Shown in pieces: positions 24,097-31,536 of a stretch of DNA of 33,952 nucleotides. A model generated the notes under the pieces. It was not told the DNA's origin and searched no databases. It saw nothing but the letters and a program-made list of their open reading frames with translations. The position numbers were made by a program, and so were the translations under genes. The stretch's first letter is position 1; every line of letters starts with the position of its first letter. The stretch comes from Candidatus Omnitrophota bacterium (GTDB taxonomy: Bacteria > Omnitrophota > Omnitrophia > Omnitrophales > Omnitrophaceae): the NCBI GenBank assembly GCA_029561555.1, contig JAKQXH010000074.1, positions 1 through 33,952 of the forward strand, in the 5' to 3' direction.

Positions 24097-24378
24097 ATGG
24101 ATTTGTCGGAGTTTCGCTATTTGATCGAAGATATTTTCGAAGTGAAATGCGGGCGAAACGCGGGGGAATGCCGGGAATGGGTATCCTGGCTGATACGAAG
24201 GAACTCCGGTTCGCGGCAAGTGGAGCTTTTGTCGGGCTTTTTGATCGGCGATGCGTTTGTGATTTTGAAGGCTCCGGGAGGAGAGGCCCCTCGACGGCTT
24301 TTGTTGATTGATTCGCGGGGAGCGAGAAAAATTAACTTGGAAAAAATGTCGGAGGCCGAATCTCGGGCTCGTTTCTGA
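24097..24378 (+). CDS. Small hypothetical protein
   Basis: A 93-residue protein I do not recognise. AAAGGAG at 24084-24090, six bases before ATG 24097, supports translation. It looks soluble: a helical N-terminal half rich in aromatic and acidic residues (DLSEFRYLIEDIFEV), then a probable beta segment around GFLIGDAFVILKAP and LLLIDSRG. Cysteines at 18 and 25 are the only ones. It probably forms a two-gene unit with the preceding small gene. Confidence 0.65.
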   Translation: MDLSEFRYLIEDIFEVKCGRNAGECREWVSWLIRRNSGSRQVELLSGFLIGDAFVILKAPGGEAPRRLLLIDSRGARKINLEKMSEAESRARF

Positions 24379-24422
24379 CGGATAGAAAGGGGTTATGAAT
24401 TCCGGTTAATTGCCGATAATTT

Positions 24423-24480
24423 GCTTAATGTAAGCGGATATTACGGGGGATTTATAATCTTTAAATTTATCCCGGGGGAT
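24423..24480. promoter_or_regulatory. Cluster of small repeats upstream of the efflux promoter
   Basis: GCTTA (24423-24427) and TAAGC (24431-24435) form a short palindrome with a 3-base centre. CGGGGGAT occurs at 24444-24451 and 24473-24480, 29 bases apart, around an AT-rich stretch. These lie just upstream of the promoter at 24495 and could be operator sites for efflux control. The evidence is only the repeats. Confidence 0.3.
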
Positions 24481-24494
24481 GTCTTGATGTTTTC

Positions 24495-24522
24495 TTGCAA
24501 TACGATACGCCCGTGTTATAAT
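24495..24522 (+). promoter_or_regulatory. Sigma-70-type promoter of the efflux operon
   Basis: Minus-35 TTGCAA (24495-24500) and a perfect minus-10 TATAAT (24517-24522) are separated by 16 bases. Transcription would start near 24529, giving a leader of about 74 bases before the TTG start at 24603. It is the best promoter-like sequence in the window. Confidence 0.75.
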
Positions 24523-24602
24523 CCACTATTACTTTTTAGTAGTTTTTCGCTAAATATAGCCGCATGCTTGTTTTGAGCTAATTTAAGTCAGGAGATTTCT
24601 GT

Positions 24603-26483
24603 TTGAAAGACATAAAAATTGCCTGCTTAATACTCTTGATCGGGGGTGGGGCTATTTTTTGCCTGCCAAATTTTACAGCTTTGCATGCCGAGAGCCTGAA
24701 ATCCGAAGACTCGACGGCGGATTTTGAGTCCGCAGTCAGGAAGCGGTACCTGGAAAGAAAACAGTCCGTCACGCAGGAGGCGTCTCTTCCGGCGGAGCAA
24801 GAGGCTTCTGCGGTTGTTCCGGAAGAGATTCCCGCTGAAAAACCCGTACCGGCTTTTGATGCCGTTCAGGATTCTCCCGCTGTTGTTGCGGGTGACGAGA
24901 CTCCCTCTCTGGTTGTGGACGATAAAACCGCGCTGACAGACAAGGTTCATCGGTTGAGACGTGAAGAAAAAGAGAAATTTCAGGAGCTGACCGACGGGTT
25001 TATCAAAAAAATCATCACGGAAGAAACCGTGATGGCCAAGGAGCAGTTTCTGAGCGGCGGCCCGAGGAATCTGGATGAATGCGTGCGCCGGGCGATTGAC
25101 ACCTCCGTGTCGGCAAAGATGGCGAAGGAACGGGTGAAACTTGCCAAACAGCGGATCATCAAGGCACTGCGGGACCTTTTTTCCTCCGTGAATTTAGAGC
25201 TGGAAACCCGTCACGGTTCTCTTTCCACGCAGGCCTTTACCGGGAATAGTTATCACGTCCAGTTCAAACAGCCGGTTTTCCACGGAGGGTCCTTGTGGCA
25301 CACGTATCAGAAGGAGGATGCGACGCTTCATTCGGCGGAGGCCGAATACAACAAAGTGACCGAAGACCTGGTGCAGAAAGTCTCCGAAGCTTATTTCGAC
25401 AGCCTTCGGGCGGCGCAGGTGCTGGAAGACAAGCGGGAGATCCTGAAACTGGCGGATGAAATTTTCGGGATGAATAAGCAGAAATGGGCGCAGGGATTGA
25501 TTTCGGAGATCGAATATTTAAACGTCGAATCCCGCCAGAGTCAGATCGCTCACGACGTGGAAAAGGCGAAAGAGGATTATGAGCTGGTTTTCCTGGAGCT
25601 GCAAAAGCATTTGAATCTGGCCTTGAATGAGAGGATCGATCTGACGTCTTTCTACGACTACGATGAAGTGATGAACCAGGCGCGGGAACATGCGGAGGAA
25701 GAGCGCAAAGGGGAGACCGGCGCCCCATCCAAGGATGCCGTAGACGTTGAACAACCGGTCGAGCATTATTTGCAGATGGCGTATGACCATCGGCCCGATC
25801 TCAAGCAGGAGGTGAACCGGTTGCGTGCGAACATCATGGCGAAGCGGGTTGCGGTGGGAAAACTCCTCCCTCAGGCGGATTTGGTGATGAAATTCGGGGA
25901 ATTGGGAGAGTCGTATACCGACATCGTTAAGCATCCCGCGCATAATCCCGAGTGGGAATGCGGGGTGGAGTTGACATGGAATCTGGGCGGAAGTACCATG
26001 AAATACAACTATGATCACGATCAAAAGGCCCCGAGCGTCAGCCAGTATCAAGGCGGAGAGGGAACGACGACGACGAAGAATTCTTTTACGGTGGCATTGC
26101 TCGATAATCTGGAGGATGTTTACCGCGTGAAGGAGGCCGAGATCGAGATCTTGGATCAGTTTGTGAAGTTGGAAGAGACGGAGCGTGAGATGATACGCGA
26201 AGTCAAGGAGGCTTATTTTAATTTCCGCCGGGCGGAGATCCAGCTCAGTTCGGAAATCAAACAGATCCTTTACCGGGAGAGGCTGGCGAAGCTTTCCAAG
26301 CATAAGCTGGATATCCACGAGATTGAAGCGAGCGAGTATCTTCAGTCGGAGCTCGAACTGGTCGATGAAAAGGAGAAGTTTCACAAGGCGATGTCGGACT
26401 ACTACGTTGCCCGGGCCGGTTTGAACCGGGCGGTCGGCGTGCAGGGGCTTTTACCGATTGAGAAATGGAAGGAAGAAAAATAA
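24603..26483 (+). CDS. TolC-family outer-membrane efflux channel
   Basis: A 626-residue outer-membrane factor. The start is TTG with CAGGAG at 24589-24594. A signal peptide with a hydrophobic core (about 7-27) probably ends at LHA29. Before the first TolC-type repeat (NLDECVRRAID, about 156) lies an unusual extension of some 120 residues, rich in Glu, Pro and Val. Two repeat units of long amphipathic helices follow (AEYNKVTEDLVQKVSEAYFDSLRAAQ; ETEREMIREVKEAYFNFRRAEIQ), as expected for the trimeric alpha-helical barrel. It is the first gene of an operon with membrane-fusion and RND genes, so it is the exit duct of a tripartite pump. At 626 residues it exceeds the usual 430-500. Confidence 0.9.
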   Translation: MKDIKIACLILLIGGGAIFCLPNFTALHAESLKSEDSTADFESAVRKRYLERKQSVTQEASLPAEQEASAVVPEEIPAEKPVPAFDAVQDSPAVVAGDETPSLVVDDKTALTDKVHRLRREEKEKFQELTDGFIKKIITEETVMAKEQFLSGGPRNLDECVRRAIDTSVSAKMAKERVKLAKQRIIKALRDLFSSVNLELETRHGSLSTQAFTGNSYHVQFKQPVFHGGSLWHTYQKEDATLHSAEAEYNKVTEDLVQKVSEAYFDSLRAAQVLEDKREILKLADEIFGMNKQKWAQGLISEIEYLNVESRQSQIAHDVEKAKEDYELVFLELQKHLNLALNERIDLTSFYDYDEVMNQAREHAEEERKGETGAPSKDAVDVEQPVEHYLQMAYDHRPDLKQEVNRLRANIMAKRVAVGKLLPQADLVMKFGELGESYTDIVKHPAHNPEWECGVELTWNLGGSTMKYNYDHDQKAPSVSQYQGGEGTTTTKNSFTVALLDNLEDVYRVKEAEIEILDQFVKLEETEREMIREVKEAYFNFRRAEIQLSSEIKQILYRERLAKLSKHKLDIHEIEASEYLQSELELVDEKEKFHKAMSDYYVARAGLNRAVGVQGLLPIEKWKEEK

Positions 26484-26484
26484 A

Positions 26485-27876
26485 ATGCCTGAACAGGGTG
26501 GAAATCTGAGTCCGCAGGGGAATCCGGAGCCCAAACCGGAAGAATCGGCAAAGCCCGGACCGAATCCGGTGCCCGGGAAGAAAGAGAAGAAGGTCTTTTT
26601 CCTGCTGAAGTTTTTCAGGAAGAAGAAGGATTCTTCCGGGACGGAAAAAGCACCGAATCAATCCCCCCGAGGGGATTCTCTCGCGGGGACGGAAGCGGTT
26701 GCCCCGCCGAAAATGAAGAAGCGTTTTCGTTTCCCTTTCATGAAGATCCTGATCTGGATTGTGGTGGGCGGGGTGGGGTTTGCGGTGTGGAAGGAATTTT
26801 TCATGTCCCCCAAAAAAGACGCCGAACTGGCCAAGAAAGAAGCCGCCGCCGAACAGGAAAAACAGGAAGAGGAAATCCTTCCCATAAGGGTTTTTAAAGT
26901 GGGCCGCTTTAACTATGAGGATTCCCTGAATGTGCTGGGATCCATCAAGGGAGGAGTGGAATTTAAACTGAGTTTTGAAATCCCGGGGGTGATCAACTCG
27001 ATCAATTACCGGGAAGGGGAGCGGTATGAGGAAGGCGCGCTGCTGATTTCCCTCCGGCAGGACGATGTTCTGATCCGCCTCAAACGGGCGCAAGCGGAGA
27101 AAAACAAAGCGGAGACGACGCAGGCCCTCGCTCAGGAGAAGTACAAAGAGCACGAGAAGCTTTTTAAAATCGGGGCGATTCCCAAGACGACTCTGGACCG
27201 GGTAAAGCTTGAAGTGGACAGCGCGCAGTATGATTCCGAGGCGGCCGGTTTGGAAGTCAAATTGAACGAAGCGATGCTTGAGAAGTCCAATCTCTACGCG
27301 CCGTCCGACGGGATGATCGGCCAGCTTTACGTGGAGGAAGGGGAGGCGATCACTCCCAATACGATGATCGGCTCGCATGTCGCGACCGACATGGTTTTTG
27401 CCGAGTTCGGAGTGGTGGAGAGGGAAGTGGGAAAGCTTCAGCTGGGGCAGAAGGCCCGCGTGTACATTGACGCCTATCCCGACAAAACGTTCGAAGGAGT
27501 TGTCGAAAATATTTCACCGGTCGTGACCGGAACGTCCAGGACCGCGACCGGCCGCGTACGTCTCGAAAACCCCGAAGCGATGCTGCTCCCCGGGATGTTC
27601 GCGCGGATTAAGATTCTTCTGTACAGCAAGCGGAATGCCTTGGTCGTCCCGACGGATGCCGTTCAGGGAGGAGAGGACGAGACGTTTGTATTTGTCGCGA
27701 ATCCCCGCGATAACACGGTTTCGAAGCGAAACATCAAAATCGGCTACAAGCGTTCCGATTATTCTCAGGTGGACGCGGGGCTTGAAGAAGGGGAATTGGT
27801 CTGCGTTTCCGGTCTCGAGAAGCTGTCCGAGGGGATGAAGGTGAAAATCGTCGAACAGCAGCAGGCGGAGACGTAG
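26485..27876 (+). CDS. RND efflux membrane-fusion (periplasmic adaptor) protein
   Basis: A 463-residue adaptor that bridges pump and channel. The first 83 residues are cytosolic-looking, Pro/Gly/Lys-rich with two basic clusters, which is unusual. A single membrane anchor spans about 84-105. A barrel-sandwich/lipoyl half motif (about 145-175), a coiled-coil hairpin (about 185-265), the second lipoyl half (YAPSDGMIGQLYVEEGEAI), a beta-barrel and a membrane-proximal domain follow. The start at 26485 sits one base after the TolC gene stop, with GGAAGGAAG upstream. An earlier in-frame ATG (26458) lies inside the TolC gene. Confidence 0.92.
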   Translation: MPEQGGNLSPQGNPEPKPEESAKPGPNPVPGKKEKKVFFLLKFFRKKKDSSGTEKAPNQSPRGDSLAGTEAVAPPKMKKRFRFPFMKILIWIVVGGVGFAVWKEFFMSPKKDAELAKKEAAAEQEKQEEEILPIRVFKVGRFNYEDSLNVLGSIKGGVEFKLSFEIPGVINSINYREGERYEEGALLISLRQDDVLIRLKRAQAEKNKAETTQALAQEKYKEHEKLFKIGAIPKTTLDRVKLEVDSAQYDSEAAGLEVKLNEAMLEKSNLYAPSDGMIGQLYVEEGEAITPNTMIGSHVATDMVFAEFGVVEREVGKLQLGQKARVYIDAYPDKTFEGVVENISPVVTGTSRTATGRVRLENPEAMLLPGMFARIKILLYSKRNALVVPTDAVQGGEDETFVFVANPRDNTVSKRNIKIGYKRSDYSQVDAGLEEGELVCVSGLEKLSEGMKVKIVEQQQAET

Positions 27877-27962
27877 AGCTGTTGAAGTTTGCGAACGCGT
27901 TTTTTCGGATTTTCGTTACGAACTTTTGAAAATAAAAATACGACTATGCCGCTTGAGCCCTT

Positions 27963-30900
27963 ATGACGCTTCCTGAAATCGCCATTCAGAAAAAAGTAAC
28001 CACGATGATGGTGATAGCGGGGGTGATTCTGCTGGGGACCATTGCCATTACCCGCCTTCCCCGGGAACTTTATCCGCGCGTTAATTTCCCCCAATTGACC
28101 GTTGTGACCAATTATCTGAACGCGGCACCGGAAGAGATCGAAAGTCTGATCACCAAACCCATCGAAGAAGCCGTGGGGACCGTCAGCGGCCTTCGCCGGG
28201 TGGAATCCGTATCCCGCGAGGGGAAGAGTTACGTTACGTTGTCTTTCGATTGGGGCACCAATATTGATTTCGCCGCCCTCGGCGTCCGGGAGAAAATCGA
28301 TCTGGTGAAGGAGAAGCTTCCCAAGGAAGCGGAAGACCCGACCGTTCTGAAATTTGATCCTCTGGCCCGCCCGGTCATGATCCTTTCATTGAGCGGAAAT
28401 ATGTCGCCGGTCGAACTCAAGTTGATCGCGGAGAATACGGTCAAAGATAATCTCGAAAAAGTCCTGGGGGTCGCTTCGGCCGCGATCAGCGGCGGATTGG
28501 ACCGGGAAATTCTGGTGGAAGTGGATCAGGGACGCCTGCACGCGCATAAGATTTCCATTCTTTCCGTGGTGGATGCCCTGGAAAAAGCCAATTTGTCCTA
28601 TCCCGCGGGGAGCGTCAAAAAAGGTCTCTATGAATACCTGATCCGGACCATGGGGGAGTTCCAGAGTGTGGACGAGATTTCCTATGCGGTTGCGGGAATC
28701 GACAAGAGTGAAGATCGCCGTTTGAAAGAAGACGTATTTGTGGAACGGGCGAAATTCGGCCCCCGCGACACCCTGGAGGGAGCCCGGGAAGAAATGAAAA
28801 AAGAGAGGCTCAAGAAACGCCTGATCCTTTTCCGGGAAATCGGGGACGTCGAGGACACTTTCAAAGAGAAAACCAGCGTTTCCCGGTACAACGGGAAAGA
28901 GAACATTTCCATCTCCATTCAAAAACAGGCCGGTGCGAATATCATCCAGGTCGTGGACCGGGTCCGGGCGGCTTTGGCGGACCTGAAGGAGGAATTGGAT
29001 TCCCGCGAAGTGAAGCTTGAGATTATTTACGACCAGTCCACTTTCATCAAAGACGCTTTGAACGGGGTGAAAGACGCGGGATTGCAGGGGGGCGTCTTGA
29101 CGGTGCTGGTGCTTCTGTTTTTCCTGAAGAATATCTATGCGTCTTTGATTGTGGCGATTGCTATCCCGATTACGATTATGGGGGTTTTTTTCCTGATGTT
29201 CGCCATGGGGATCAGCATGAACACGATGTCGTTGGGAGGTTTGGCGCTCGGAGTGGGAATGCTGCTCGATAACGGAATTTGCGTGATCGAAAACATTTAC
29301 CGCTTCCGCTCCAGCGGCGAGATGACGCCGGAAGAAGCTGCGATCCGGGCTTCCAACGAGGTGATCTGGCCGATGTTCTCCTCGACCTTGACGACTTGCG
29401 CGGTGTTTTTTCCGTTGCTGGTTTTTGTGCCTGGCGTCGCCGGGCAGCTTTTCAAGGACCTTTCCTGGACGGTGATTTTCTCGCAGGTTCTGTCCTGGGC
29501 GGTTTCGCTTTCGGTGACGCCTCTTTTTGCCATAAGGATTAAGATTAAGCCTAAAGAGGAGAACTCCGGAGAATCGGCCAAGCCCAGCATTTTTAAGAAG
29601 CTTTTCCAGAAGGTTCAATCGCATCTTTTGGGGATGAGCCCCCTCCGGCAGAATTTTCTCTTGGCCAGGATCATTTTGGTTGCGGGGGTTTCCTTTGTCG
29701 GAGGGTTAATGATTATGAAAGGGCTGGACCGCGAAGTCCTGCCGAAGGTGGACCAGGGGCAATTCATCATCAAAGTGAACATGCCGGTCGGGACCAAGCT
29801 TGAGTCCACGGATGAAGTGGCGACGGCGGTGGAGAAGATTATTCTGGAAATACCCGATGTTGCCAGCACCGCCGTCAGCATCGGATCCAGTAAAGAGTCG
29901 AGCGCGGAGGCCGGCGCGGAGGCCCTGCGTTCCCATCAGGCGCTGATATTGGTCAATTTGAAGCCCGAACGGAAGCGTTCTTCCGCCGCGATTCTGGAGG
30001 ATTTGAAGGATAATCTGAAACACTACAATCTGAAAGAAGCGGAGCTTGAGTATATTTTGCAGGAAAGCGAGTTCTCCGCGATGGGCGGGGGCGGAAAACC
30101 GGTCACGGTGGAAATCCGGGGGTACGATTTTAAGGTCTTGGAGAACTATTTGATGCGGACGGAGGCGATTCTTCGGGAGATTCCGGGCGTATACGGCATC
30201 CAGAATGATTTGGCTAAGCCGAGTCCCGAGACCAAGGTTGAAATTGACCGGAGAAAGGCGGCTCTCTACGGCATTTCCGTCCGGGATATCGCGCTGACGG
30301 TCAAGACGGCTTTGGAGGGGGCGGTGGCCACGCAATATAAAGAAGGCGGACGCGAATATGATATCCGGGTCAAGCTCCGGGAGCAGGACCGGAATGATTT
30401 GCTGCGTCTCGGGGAATTGCTGATTCATTCGCCGGTTTTTGAAGGGGAGGTGCCGTTGAGCGAGGTGGCAAAACTGAAACGGGGGGCCGGGCCCAGCGAA
30501 ATCCGGAGGAAAAATCAATCCCGGACGATTACGGTGACGGCCAATATCTCGGAAGGAGAGAACAAGACGGCGATTTTGGATGCATTCGCAAAGCGTCTGA
30601 ACGAGGAGTTCAAAAATATCCCCGAGGGGTACGGGATCGAGATCACGGGAGAGTCTCTCGAGGTGCAGGAATCTTTCTCAAAAATATTTTTCGCGCTTGT
30701 TCTTTCCGTCGTGCTGATTTATATGATCATGGCGTCTCAATTCGAATCGTTGATGCAGCCGTTCGTGATTATGTTTACGGTGCCGTTGTGCGTGATCGGC
30801 GCGGCGATCGCGCTTTGGGTGAGTCACACCAGTTTGAACGCGATTTCGCTTCTGGGATTTATTCTGCTGGGAGGTGTCGTGGTTAATAACGGAATCGTTT

Positions 30901-31217
30901 TGGTGGAGTACATCAATTCGAGCCGCAGCGAGGGAAAAGATGTGTTGTCCGCGGCGCTTCATTCGGTATCCATCCGGACCAAACCGATTTGCATGACGGC
31001 GGTTTCTTCCGTCATGGGGTCCATTCCGCTTGCGATCGGTTTAGGCGGAGCGGGGTCGGCGATTCAGGCTCCGATGGCAATTACAACGATTGGAGGACTG
31101 ATATCTTCGACTATATTGACTCTTGCGGTTCTTCCGTCCGTCTATGTTTTGGTAGAAAGGGCGTCTGATGTTTGCATGCGACATTTATTTGGTGTGGAAG
31201 AGGAGGAGGTTACTTAG
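27963..31217 (+). CDS. RND efflux pump inner-membrane transporter (first)
   Basis: A 1084-residue proton-driven RND transporter with two halves of six helices and large periplasmic loops. The fourth-helix proton-relay motif reads GMLLDNGICVIENI with Asp436; the next residue is Asn437, where AcrB-type pumps have a second Asp. The second half has the matching GGVVVNNGIVLVEYIN. About 40 strongly charged residues (about 246-288) are inserted in the first porter loop. The start ATG 27963 overlaps the stop of a possible six-codon reading frame (27946-27966); no strong ribosome-binding site is visible. It follows the adaptor by 86 bases and ends before a terminator. Substrate is not predictable. Confidence 0.93.
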   Translation: MTLPEIAIQKKVTTMMVIAGVILLGTIAITRLPRELYPRVNFPQLTVVTNYLNAAPEEIESLITKPIEEAVGTVSGLRRVESVSREGKSYVTLSFDWGTNIDFAALGVREKIDLVKEKLPKEAEDPTVLKFDPLARPVMILSLSGNMSPVELKLIAENTVKDNLEKVLGVASAAISGGLDREILVEVDQGRLHAHKISILSVVDALEKANLSYPAGSVKKGLYEYLIRTMGEFQSVDEISYAVAGIDKSEDRRLKEDVFVERAKFGPRDTLEGAREEMKKERLKKRLILFREIGDVEDTFKEKTSVSRYNGKENISISIQKQAGANIIQVVDRVRAALADLKEELDSREVKLEIIYDQSTFIKDALNGVKDAGLQGGVLTVLVLLFFLKNIYASLIVAIAIPITIMGVFFLMFAMGISMNTMSLGGLALGVGMLLDNGICVIENIYRFRSSGEMTPEEAAIRASNEVIWPMFSSTLTTCAVFFPLLVFVPGVAGQLFKDLSWTVIFSQVLSWAVSLSVTPLFAIRIKIKPKEENSGESAKPSIFKKLFQKVQSHLLGMSPLRQNFLLARIILVAGVSFVGGLMIMKGLDREVLPKVDQGQFIIKVNMPVGTKLESTDEVATAVEKIILEIPDVASTAVSIGSSKESSAEAGAEALRSHQALILVNLKPERKRSSAAILEDLKDNLKHYNLKEAELEYILQESEFSAMGGGGKPVTVEIRGYDFKVLENYLMRTEAILREIPGVYGIQNDLAKPSPETKVEIDRRKAALYGISVRDIALTVKTALEGAVATQYKEGGREYDIRVKLREQDRNDLLRLGELLIHSPVFEGEVPLSEVAKLKRGAGPSEIRRKNQSRTITVTANISEGENKTAILDAFAKRLNEEFKNIPEGYGIEITGESLEVQESFSKIFFALVLSVVLIYMIMASQFESLMQPFVIMFTVPLCVIGAAIALWVSHTSLNAISLLGFILLGGVVVNNGIVLVEYINSSRSEGKDVLSAALHSVSIRTKPICMTAVSSVMGSIPLAIGLGGAGSAIQAPMAITTIGGLISSTILTLAVLPSVYVLVERASDVCMRHLFGVEEEEVT

Positions 31218-31282
31218 TTTAACGTAATTGCAACTTGTTGATAAGATTAATGTTACGAAAATATAGTTAAAAGCATTAGAAT

Positions 31283-31310
31283 TCCTCTCGTTTTTCGGGG
31301 GGATTTTTTT
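31283..31310 (+). terminator. Rho-independent terminator after the first RND gene
   Basis: Stem TCCTCTCG (31283-31290) pairs with CGGGGGGA (31296-31303) over eight positions, including two T-G wobbles, around a TTTTT loop. A run of seven T (31304-31310) follows directly. It should end the TolC-adaptor-RND transcript. Confidence 0.8.
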
Positions 31311-31424
31311 GGTTTTTTAATTTAAATGTTTAAAAATGTCATTCAAGAAATTTTTAAGATAGTTTTCATCAATTGCGATTATTAAATTATTTTGTGCTAA
31401 AACTTGTATTTTTACTATTAGGTG

Positions 31425-31439
31425 TTACTCTTTGAGTAA
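31425..31439. promoter_or_regulatory. Palindrome upstream of the second RND gene (site 1)
   Basis: TTACTC (31425-31430) and GAGTAA (31434-31439) are exact inverted arms around TTT. The outer TTAC/GTAA-like ends resemble those of the second palindrome 55 bases downstream. It is a candidate repressor or activator site. Confidence 0.45.
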
Positions 31440-31480
31440 AGACGATTAAATGAGCATAAGGCAAAAACGAAACATCGGAA

Positions 31481-31494
31481 TTACAGCGCTGTAA
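31481..31494. promoter_or_regulatory. Perfect 14-bp palindrome upstream of the second RND gene (site 2)
   Basis: TTACAGCGCTGTAA is its own reverse complement over all 14 bases. It lies 43 bases before the GTG start and covers the place where a minus-35 would pair with TAGAAT at 31510-31515. Such full palindromes are typical of dimeric repressors (TetR or LacI style); the regulator is not in the window as far as can be told. Confidence 0.5.
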
Positions 31495-31536
31495 CAAGAT
31501 TAATTGTTTTAGAATCACTTCACCGGGAGAAAGTTA

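Larger units (their letters stand above)
31218..31536. other. AT-rich gap between the two RND genes
   Basis: This 319-base stretch is strikingly AT-rich against the rest of the window. It holds a rho-independent terminator (31283-31310) and two palindromes (31425-31439 and 31481-31494), all listed separately. No open frame with a ribosome-binding site is seen. A minus-10-like TAGAAT (31510-31515) could serve the downstream pump, with the second palindrome over the expected minus-35 position. Confidence 0.7.

Noticed and set aside
24525..24547. Weak hairpin followed by T-run just downstream of the efflux promoter
   Set aside because: Six pairs with a wobble, and its left arm overlaps the expected transcription start, so it could not form in the full transcript as an attenuator.
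27946..27966. Six-codon leader frame (MPLEPL) whose stop overlaps the first RND start
   Set aside because: The overlap ATGA is suggestive of coupling, but no ribosome-binding site precedes the short frame and such frames arise easily by chance.
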